From contig FTLJ01001274.1 of the NCBI GenBank assembly GCA_900155495.1, positions 1 through 14,900 on the forward strand: DNA of 14,900 bases, read 5' to 3'. Within the stretch, counting starts at the first letter, position 1, and each line of letters begins with the position of its first letter. The DNA is from Porogramme epimiltina. Its lineage: Eukaryota > Basidiomycota > Agaricomycetes > Polyporales > Polyporaceae. Made by a program: the position numbers and the translations under genes. Positions 7,800 to 14,900 of the stretch are shown here, one piece after another. The notes beneath the pieces are model-generated. The model was not told the DNA's origin. It worked only from the letters and a program-made list of their open reading frames with translations, and searched no databases.

Positions 7800-9353
7800 A
7801 TGTTCGTCGAAGAGCCCTCCCTGCCCATCAACAACGTTGCAGACCTCCTTTCACTAGTTGCCGAGATCAGTCTACAGGATGTAGATGATCTGAAAGGGCG
7901 TCAAAAAGGGAAGAATATCGCTGGGTCTCTCACTGATGAGGAGTTTGCCCTCCAGCTCTTTGCGGAGGAAGCCCGTGCGCTACAAAGTTTCGTCAGGGAC
8001 ATGTCTTTCGCACACAGCATCGGTGAGGCCTTGTGCGCGGATGCAGATCTGCTAGAAGAACATGCTTTTACCGAGGAGATTGCTCGACGTGATAGGGAGA
8101 TTGCAAGGGCGATTGCTGGGGGAAGACCAATTCCCACAACTCAACCGACAATTCCTGTATCACCAATAACCTCAGCATCCTCTCTATCGACAGCCAAACC
8201 ACTTATCTCCAATCCTACAAAATTTTCGGTTTTCACGGAAACTTCTGCACAATCGGCGAGGTTTGTGGACATTTACATGTACCCAGTATCAAGAACTCAA
8301 GGATCTACACAGATCAAGTGTAGTTCTTCGACCGACAACCTCATCGTCAGCTACAAAGATTTCTGAAAACTCGAAGGAGGCCCGGTAGGTCCCTTTTGAA
8401 ACATACACTCGGATATTTTATTTATCAGCCCCTATTGTTCGGACAGACCTAAGACATGCGTCATTTGCCGAGACGACATTCACGGTCTCATCATCCGTGC
8501 CCCGTGCGGGCATCCCTACGATGTCAAATGCCTTCTCGATCTCTTTCGCGCCGCAACTATCGACGAGTCCCTCTTCCCACCATCATGCTGCCGTAAACCA
8601 TTCGACCTCGTCTCCGTCCGTCCGTTCCTCAACAGGGAGCTTGCCGCGCTAGTGGACACAAAGGCGGTGGAGTTCGGAACCAAGGACAGAGTATACTGTC
8701 ACCGCCCCGCCTGCTCCGCCTTCCTTGGATCTGCAACTCCTGCGGCCGCCCGCCTCACGTGCATCGAATGCCGGGCCCAGACGTGTAGTCATTGCAAGGC
8801 TGCGGCACACTCCCCTCTTATCCGTTGTACCAGCTCGGAGGACGAGGGCGTCATCGCGCTCGCGGGCCAGGAGGGCTGGAAGCGCTGTCCGGGGTGCGGT
8901 CACCTTGTCGAGCTCACGCTCGGCTGCTACCATATGACATGCCGGTGCCGGTACCAGTTCTGCTACCTCTGCGCCGCACAGTGGAAGACGTGCCGATGCA
9001 CTCAGTGGGACGAACAGCGATTATTCGTCGCCGCGGAGGACAGAGTCCAGCGCCAGAGGCAGATTGAGGGACGCGGCCGTGTGGCGGCTCCGGTTCCCAT
9101 CGCAGAACACAGGCGAGTGGTCGCACGGGAGGCGGAGAGACTTCGGGTCAACCACTACTGCGAACACCGATGGCGGTATGTTTCGGGCGGCGGCAATTGT
9201 GAAGGATGCGGGCACTATCTGCCTCTCTTCTTGTTTGTGAGTGCTCGTTCACTTGTTCTATTTAGTCGAAATCCGTCTGACTATGTGATGCAGGACTGTC
9301 GTGGTTGCCACATGTCTGTTTGCGCTAGGTGCAGGCGTAATCGGTGGCTCTAG
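7800..9353 (+). CDS. RBR (RING1-IBR-RING2) E3 ubiquitin ligase
   Basis: It would take ubiquitin from an E2 onto its own RING2 cysteine and then pass it to a substrate. Exons: 7800-8260, 8313-8384, 8429-9236, 9294-9353, giving 466 residues. Residues 1-120 are acidic and helical (DEEFALQLFAEEARAL, then ARRDREIARAIAGGR), a layout I associate with mushroom-type RBR proteins. A Ser/Thr/Pro linker follows. RING1 starts at C188 and C191, with C204, H206 and C212. The IBR spans roughly C268 to C311. RING2 has C331, C334, the likely catalytic C344 in LGCYHMTC, and C349, C351, C356, C359. Two further CxxC pairs lie in the last 60 residues (NCEGCG; DCRGC and CARC). The 52-base first intron (AG before GTTTGT, acceptor ACACAG) is needed to join the frames. 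No substrate can be inferred. Confidence 0.87.
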
Positions 9354-10173
9354 AGATATAAAGACGCGAAACGAATTACGAGAGCAAGCGTGTCCGTAGT
9401 CATGGTGGGCAGAGTTGGAAGGTTTCTGTATTTGTAGCAAATGACGTATTAGAGATTAAAATCAAACGCCCACATACTGTGCGCGCTGGACAACACTAAG
9501 TGCTACTATAGCTCTTACTACTACCTGCCTTCTCCTTTCTGGCTTCCAAGCCCGTACCCTCTTGCAGGCACAGTCACTTACGTTCGACACATTCCCGATC
9601 TGCAACGCCGTGGGCTTCGGGACAGATCGAATGCTTGATGATCTAGGGCGTTCCTGTGGATGTGACCGAAGGTACCATGCCATATCATATGGATGCGTCA
9701 TTTTCCGTCTCACAGCCTCTCGAACGTTCGTTCAAGCTATACTTTTCAAGTAAAGGGGAGCACGTGGACGCACAGTACCCAAGCCAGCTGTTGGAGCCCC
9801 CCTCAGCGGTGTACGTAGCGTCCGCACACGCATATTGGTGACGGGTCTCTCCCCGTGCTTCGCGGCCGGACGGTGCTGAAAACGACCATAGTGACGGCCC
9901 ACGGACAGTGGCGGATGCGCGGCGCGTCATAAACGACTAGGATCAGCCGTGGCGGACCCCGTCGGACGCACGAGGGCGGAATGGTCCCGTGGGCGGCGCT
10001 GGCCTCGGCCATCGAGGATCCCAGGAACACACTCTTCAGTCGAATTGAGTTCGTCGTTCCCCGCTTCCGCGCCTCCCTCCCGCTTCTTCCCCCCGTGCTC
10101 TTATGGCACCCATCCTGCAGCCGCTTTCTCCTCCATTCCCCTCCCATCTCCCGCCCTCGATACCCCACGCGCC
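9354..10173. other. Intergenic region upstream of the 535-residue protein gene
   Basis: No supportable gene. About 9380-9760 is of mixed composition with only short unrelated open frames. From about 10025 on, the plus strand is strongly pyrimidine-rich up to the ATG at 10174, typical of a fungal promoter and leader. An upstream ATG at 10103 opens a short overlapping frame, listed separately. Confidence 0.55.
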
Positions 10174-10186
10174 ATGGCCAGCGTAG
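10103..10186 (+). promoter_or_regulatory. Possible overlapping upstream ORF, 27 codons
   Basis: ATG at 10103 opens a Pro/Leu-rich frame that ends with TAG at 10184-10186, 13 bases into the main coding sequence and in a different frame. If transcripts include this ATG, it would lower translation of the main protein. Its context is weak at -3 (C) but has G at +4. The transcript start is unknown. Confidence 0.25.
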
Positions 10187-11853
10187 CCCAAGCCCCTCCT
10201 TCAACGGACTCGACCACGGCCGACGCGAAGGCGAAGGGAATGCGCGCTCTGCGGGTGCTCCGCCGCTCGTACAGCACCAAGCATGCATCCGTCTCGTCTC
10301 CCAACCTCGCCAGCCCTCCTGCCGCGCCTGCCGTGGATGCTCAGAAAGACGATGCACTCCCTGCGTCTCCGAAACGCTCTAAGGCGGGTGCATTCGATTG
10401 GCTCACGCTCGGCAAGCTGGGCGCGAAGAATGGCGCGAAGAAAAGCGGGGATGGGGCGTCCGTGCCAGAACCACCGCAAGGCGCGACTTCGTCGTCGTCG
10501 CCGTCGCCCAAGGTCGCCGCGGAGAGCGCGCTTCCCGTCGTCCCGGAGGAGTCCCCAGAGGTCCGGGCCGCCGACACCACTCCCGGCGTGCTCCCTCTCG
10601 CGCAGAGGATCCAGTCGCTTCTGTCCTCCGTTCCGCCCTTCCTCACCACGATGAGTCCGACCCCGGACTCGTCCGGCGGGAAGCAGAACAGCGGCACGGG
10701 CACGGGCTCTGGTACCACGCCCGCGGACCCGTCGGCCATCACCAGCGCGCGGCTGCTCTCCATGCTCGCGACGCCGTCGTGCATGAACGGGTGCCAGTCC
10801 ACGGGCCAGCTGAGCGTCTGGTCGACGCTCGACAACCTGCGCGTGCTCTCGCTCAAGTCGCGGCTCGGGAAGGGCGGCTCGGGCAAGGGCGGGAGCACGG
10901 GCATGGTGGACGACACGGACTGCATCATGTTCTACGGGCCCCTCGTCCCCGAGGACGCCTCGACGGTCAAGCTCGGGCGCTCGCAGGTCGTCTCCGTAGA
11001 CGACAACGGCAAGGTCCTCAAGGTCGTCTCGGACAGCGCGGTGCCGCCGCCCCTGCCCGCGGGCGGAGAGGCGAAGGCGGAGGGGTGGAGCTGGCGCTGG
11101 CCGTTCTACCACGCCGACACGCCTGCGAGCTCCGGTGCGACCATCACGAAGCGGGTGTGGGTCCCTTCAACGACGGAGCTCTCCCTTCAAGTGACGTGGT
11201 GGGGGTACAGACTGTTCGTCTCCGTCTTTGGTCGTGTTCGCCGCTGTGAACGCTGATTGAATTCATCCATACTTAGGTGGATTCCTCCCCCGATGATGGT
11301 CACGCTTGGGGAGAAGGAGGTCGAGGCGACGAAGCTCGCCGCGATGATCACCGAAGCCCTCACATGGATCGTGAACAACGTGCCGGACGCGCTCGTCCCG
11401 CCGGAGCTCCTGCCCGCGTTCGAGCTCGTGAAGAGCCTCGCGCCGTACCTCGCCTACATCGGGGGCTTCATCGCGTGGTCGTGGAGCGAGATTCAGACGT
11501 TCGACATCGGCAACGGCGTCACGCTCACCGCGACGTGGCTCCTGCCCATCGCGCTCATCCCGGGCACGTGGGAGAACGAGGACGTGCCGACGCCCGCACC
11601 GACGACGCCGTCCTCGAGCGACCCCACTGATTCTACGCCGCCTGCAACCGGCCAGCCCACCGCGACTCCCCCGACGGCACCGAGCACGGAGCCTACGGCT
11701 CCCACGGCTCCCAGCACTGAGCCAACTTCCCCCGAGCCATCGGCGCCCAGCACGACGGATCCTACGGCTCCAGCGAGCTCCCCTGCGACGACAACTACCC
11801 CTGCGCCCTCGACGTCTCCAGTGGCTCCAAGCACTGGAGCGGCTACCGATTGA
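10174..11853 (+). CDS. Uncharacterised 535-residue protein with Pro/Ser/Thr-rich tail
   Basis: I do not recognise a named family. Exons 10174-11204 and 11277-11853 join through GG|G to give a continuous LQVTWWGWIPPP. The first 140 or so residues are polar, with RRSYSTKHA and many Ser/Pro and Lys runs, so are probably disordered. A more ordered part spans about 190-445: ITSARLLSMLATPSCMNG, SVWSTLDNLRVLSLKSRL, DDTDCIMFYGPLVPED, then Trp-rich SWRWPFYH. A fairly hydrophobic stretch follows (AYIGGFIAWSW near 403-413 and TWLLPIALIPGTW near 430-442). Residues 448-535 are imperfect repeats of PTAPSTEP type. There is no signal peptide or clear membrane helix of standard length. The start ATG lies in GCCATGGCC, a strong context. 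Wide and even GC-rich codon use and the frame-keeping intron support a real gene; function is unknown. Confidence 0.78.
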
Positions 11854-12062
11854 GGTGGCAGGGCACCGTCGCGCTCCGGTAGTAGCTGTTTCATTTCTTG
11901 CACTGCAAACATCTATTGTAACGATCTTTACGACCCTCTATGACCATGACATTCGCTGAGATATACCCTACCGAGACTTGCTCGTAGATCCCCGTCTCGG
12001 GTCTAGCTCTGTATATATGTATATGTATGGTCGCAATCTACACGCCCTCGGTCCCACCTTCC

Positions 12063-12730
12063 TCACGCGCCCGCGCCGTCTGTCTCCGCCCGCTCGAAGA
12101 ACTCACGTAGCCAGTGCGCCTCGCGCTCCATGTCCTCCACCGTGCGCGGCTTGCGGTCCTCGTCCGCGTCGACCTGGAGCGGCTGCGCGTGCGCGGCGGG
12201 GAGCGCGTGCTCGGCGCGGTCGAGCGCGGGGTAGACGTCGTCGTTGCGCGCGAAGAAGTCCGCCTTGAGCTTGCGCGGGAGGATGTGGAAGTGCACGTGC
12301 GGCACGGTCTGGCCGGCCGCCGCGCCGTCCTGGCCGTGCGGGAGAGGACGGACAGCGTGAGGACGACGCGGGGAGGCTTAGCAAGGACGAGAGGTGCGAC
12401 GCACCTGACAAGCGACAGTCAGCCCGTCGGCGCCGTACGCACGCTCGATGACGCGCCCGACGTGCTGGACGGAGGCCATCAGCGCCGCGAGCTCGTCCTG
12501 TTTGAGGTCCGCGAGGCGCGGGACGACGCGCGTGGGTATGACGAGCACATCTGTGAGGTGGGAGTCGGCGGGTGTGGGAGAGCGCGCGGGGCGGCGGCCA
12601 GGAAGTAAGCGGAGGGGGAGTACGCACGGCCGGGGACGATGGGCTTGAGGTTCACGATGGCGGCGGCGAGGCGGGCGCGGTAGAAGGCTTGGCGGGTGAC
12701 GTCGAAGGAGGAGAAGAGGAGGGTCGACAT
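12063..12730 (-). CDS. HNT2: FHIT-type bis(5'-adenosyl)-triphosphatase (HIT family)
   Basis: It hydrolyses diadenosine triphosphate and related dinucleotides to AMP plus ADP (EC 3.6.1.29). Exons in reading order: 12730-12628, 12550-12405, 12329-12063, giving 171 residues, slightly longer than human FHIT at 147. The spliced protein has LVNLKPIVPGHVLVIP-like spacing (here IVNLKPIVPGHVLVIP), then QDGAAAGQTVPHVHFHILPR. The histidine triad is H94, H96 and H98, with H96 the expected nucleophile. LKPIVPGH and QDGxxAGQTV are hallmarks of the FHIT branch, as opposed to the HINT branch. Exon 1 ends with one base of the His codon, so correct splicing is needed to make PGH. It diverges from the 6-phosphogluconolactonase gene across 330 bases, and faces the 535-residue protein gene tail to tail. 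The FHIT-branch call is firm; the yeast symbol is given by family. Confidence 0.92.
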
Positions 12731-13060
12731 CGCCAGTCGTCAGCGGGGGACGAGGTGCAGGCGAGGCGGGGGCGGGGTGCTCGGGGCTGGAGAGCTGGGC
12801 GGGGACTGGACGGCGTGCATGGGGCGCTCTGGGGTCCCGCTGGGCCTGCGGTAGCCGGCGCGGGAAGCAGCTGCAGCGCTGCACGCTCGGACGCGGACTC
12901 GGAGGGCGAATGAGATGCGAGATTCGAGATTGGCCGGATGACATCAGCGCACGCTCACTGTCCACTCGCCCCTGCATGAGCCGGGATATCGTTCTCTATC
13001 TTTCCTCCTGCTCTCACCGCCGCTGCTACCCAGCTACTGCTACCCCCTCACCCATCCACC
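12731..13060. promoter_or_regulatory. Bidirectional promoter region between HIT and lactonase genes
   Basis: This 330-base gap separates two start codons that point away from each other. An inverted CCAAT (ATTGG, 12929-12933) sits near the middle, with a bZIP-like TGACATCA at 12939-12946. The side next to the lactonase is rich in C and T (about 12985-13060). The open frames inside it look like noise. Shared control of the two genes is inference. Confidence 0.45.
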
Positions 13061-13980
13061 ATGGTGCACAATACCCCCAGCGCACCCGTGCTCTGCGCGT
13101 TCCCCTCCAGCACCGAGCTCGTCGACGCCCTCGCGCAGTTCATTCTCAAAGCCCAGAAGGAGTCCGTCGAAAAGAAGGGCCGCTTCACCGTCGCCCTCTC
13201 CGGCGGCTCGCTTCCCAAGCAGCTTGCCGGCCTCGTCAACAACCCCGCCGTCAAGTGGGATAAGTGGTACGTAGCGCACCCGCCCGCGTCCCCGCACCCC
13301 TCCCCGTCCCCGTGCGCAATGCCTCTCCAGCCACTGACGCAAACATCTGCCCGTTCCGACGCCCTCTCACCCGCGTCGTGCCTTCCCGCGCGCGCACACA
13401 CAGGCACGTCTTCTACGCCGACGAGCGCGTCGTGCCGCTCGACCACGAAGACTCGAACCACGCGCTCTGCACGCGCGAGCTCTTCGGGAAGCTCCCCGCG
13501 GACGGCCCGCAGCCGACGATCCACACGATCAACGCCGAGCTCGCGGACGACCTCGAGGAGCTCGCGGACGCGTACGAGAAGGAGCTCATCGGCGAGTTCG
13601 CGGTCAAGGACGCCGCGCGCTTCCCCGTCTTCGACCTCGTCCTGCTCGGCATCGGCCCCGACGGCCACACCGCGTCGCTCTTCCCCGGCCACGCGCTCCT
13701 CGCCGAGGACGACCGTTGGGTCGCGTACATCGAGGACAGCCCGAAGCCGCCCCCGCGCCGCGTCACGCTCACGCTCCCCGTCCTCAACCACGCCGCGCGC
13801 GTCGCGTTCGTCGCGACCGGCGCCGGCAAGCAGGACACGCTCCACACCGTCCTCGACGAGCCCGAGGTCGGCCTTCCCCCGAGCCGCGTCCGCCCCGCGC
13901 ACCCCGGCTCCCTCTACTGGTTTGTGGATGAGGCCGCGGCGGAGAAGGTCCAATACCCTAGGACACAGTTCAAGCTGTAG
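13061..13980 (+). CDS. SOL3: 6-phosphogluconolactonase
   Basis: It hydrolyses 6-phosphogluconolactone to 6-phosphogluconate (EC 3.1.1.31), step two of the oxidative pentose phosphate pathway, which yields NADPH; cytosolic by family. Exons 13061-13266 and 13404-13980 join through TG|G to give [16 protein letters not shown], for 260 residues, the usual size. Family marks are LSGGSLPK (46-53), FYADER (72-77), SNHA, and [15 protein letters not shown] (151-165), followed by [10 protein letters not shown] and the C-terminal LYWFVDEAA. The ATG lies in ACCATGG, an ideal context. No targeting signal is seen. The 137-base C-rich intron is longer than most here but has good GTACGT and CACAG ends. The symbol follows the yeast family and could equally be SOL4 or plain pgl. 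Confidence 0.95.
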
Positions 13981-14303
13981 CGGTGCTTAGGCCGATTGCT
14001 GCCGACGGATGGACGGTGCGGTGCGGAAGGATGTTATTCGAATTCGAGAGGTGTACGTTTGGAAGAAGTCTTTCGGTTGTATCATAGCCTTATATGTCTG
14101 CGCCGAAGATTACATGCAGCCTTTTCGAAGATCGCTGATCAGATCCGACAAGATCGTCACCCGATGCCTTTTTGTCGCTCGAGAGAAGACATGAGATTTC
14201 GTCAGCGGTCGTGACTGTGCTTACGATGAATACAACATGAGTGCGCCAAACCTCGAACCGACAGAGGGTATACACCGCCCCTCCATCCTGGAACCCCCCA
14301 CTT
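13981..14303. other. Convergent 3' intergenic region
   Basis: It lies between the stop codons of the lactonase and the PXA-domain gene, which point toward each other. It is richer in A and T than the flanking exons and should hold both polyadenylation regions. I see no RNA gene, repeat or supportable ORF in it. Confidence 0.6.
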
Positions 14304-14900
14304 TCAGCTTTCCTCGCTCACGCCCATCTCAGGGAATATCGTCAGCAACACCAAGTCCAGGATGAACACGGCGAGGTGCGCGTTGCACGCGGCACTGTCC
14401 AACGGCGCCAGCGCCGCATCAACTGTCGCAGCGCGCGCGGCGGCAGTGGGCCCCAGGAGGGGCGCGACCGGACCTACATACATACTTCATCAGCCATCCG
14501 CGCCCGAACACACAGGACCATCAAACGAGCACAGCGGGGTGCGTGCACTCACCAGGGACGCGTTCGAGGAGCCGGCGGCAGACGGCCGCGCGCATCTCGG
14601 CCTGTTCCTCGGGGCCGGGATCCGGGGGTGGGCTGCCGGGCCAGCCGTCGGGGAAGAGCGCGCGGGTCGCGGAGCGGACGGCGTGCGCGAGCGCGGCGGC
14701 GCTGAGCGCGCGCGCGTAGAGGAGGTGCGGGAGGAGCCGCGCGAGGAAGGGCGCGGCGGCGCCCGCGAGCAGCGCGAGGAGGTGCGCGAGGGCGCGCGGG
14801 AGGGCGTGGGCGCCGTGGGCCGGGGGCGCGTGTGGGGAGGGGGGCGGTGGAGTGAGGAGGGTGAGGAGGAGGGTGAGCGGGGGATGGGTGTAGTTTGGGA
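14304..14900 (-). CDS. PXA-domain protein, 3' part (cut by the window edge)
   Basis: A partial gene on the minus strand, entering from the right edge. Visible exons are 14900-14553 (5' end outside the window) and 14473-14304, joined through G|GT across a 79-base GTGAGT to TGTAG intron and ending in TGA. The visible protein has a Pro-rich stretch, then LLPHLLYARALS, RALFPDGWPG, PPPDPGPEEQAEMR, and a C-terminal block with LDSAACNAHLAVFILDL and LLTIFPEMGV. I recognise this as the C-terminal half of fungal PXA-domain proteins (PX-associated; sorting-nexin-related and tied to endosomal or lipid-droplet membranes). The region carries extreme GC and Ala/Leu bias. The N-terminal PXA core lies mostly beyond the edge, so the exact subfamily is not certain. 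Confidence 0.75.

Noticed and set aside
8157..8286. Alternative first intron in the RBR gene from GTATCA to CCCAG
   Set aside because: It keeps the frame, but the donor is poor; AG before GTTTGT at 8261 with acceptor ACACAG at 8312 fits better and loses less sequence.
10201..11112. 303-residue minus-strand open frame opposite the 535-residue protein gene
   Set aside because: It is Arg-rich antisense shadow sequence with no domain; the plus-strand frame joins across an intron into a continuous protein.
12008..12030. TATA box in GTATATATGTATATG
   Set aside because: It lies between two convergent genes, in the 3' region, where A/T-rich polyadenylation sequence is expected.
12114..12977. Plus- and minus-strand open frames over the HIT gene and its promoter
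   Set aside because: The HIT exons carry unmistakable motifs and the other frames do not; the rest is GC-rich noise.
1..14900. A multi-gene novel system such as a biosynthetic or defence cluster
   Set aside because: The genes belong to unrelated housekeeping and membrane functions with separate promoters; there are no core biosynthetic enzymes, NLR-type or toxin-antitoxin genes.

Overview
The window reads as chromosomal DNA of a basidiomycete fungus, most likely an Agaricomycete (mushroom or polypore group; the group is inference). The coding sequence is GC-rich and broken by many short GT-AG introns of 44 to 182 bases. Protein families such as an RBR ubiquitin ligase with a fungal-type N-terminal region, a fungal seven-helix membrane protein and a PXA-domain protein fit that group. 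No prokaryotic operon, CRISPR array, transposase, rRNA or tRNA was seen.

Layout, left to right. 1-836: upstream region with a G20 tract, CCAAT boxes and a perfect Gcn4-type site. 837-2453 (+): mitochondrial-type branched-chain aminotransferase, 7 exons. 2705-4347 (+): trypsin-like serine protease with a likely mitochondrial presequence, 4 exons, with a palindromic CRE-type bZIP site upstream. 5293-6797 (+): seven-helix membrane protein, 8 exons. 7800-9353 (+): RBR E3 ubiquitin ligase, 4 exons. 10174-11853 (+): uncharacterised 535-residue protein with a Pro/Ser/Thr/Ala-rich tail. 12063-12730 (-): FHIT-type dinucleoside polyphosphate hydrolase. 13061-13980 (+): 6-phosphogluconolactonase, divergent from the hydrolase across a 330-base shared promoter. 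14304-14900 (-): 3' part of a PXA-domain gene that runs off the right edge.

The most unusual structure is a pair of diverged direct repeats of about 0.85 and 0.74 kb (about 3906-4758 and 6899-7638). The first is the 3' end and flank of the serine protease gene. The second is a decayed copy whose exon has lost the residues after the catalytic serine and has gained a stop. The repeats bracket the seven-helix gene, and the second lies directly upstream of the RBR gene.

The genes do not form a pathway. Branched-chain amino acid metabolism, mitochondrial proteolysis, membrane sensing or transport, ubiquitination, nucleotide clean-up, the pentose phosphate pathway and vesicle trafficking are all separate jobs. 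Nothing here supports a new multi-gene system. All gene models were spliced by eye using splice motifs, reading-frame continuity and remembered family patterns. Every model has a total length divisible by three, but none has been tested against transcripts.
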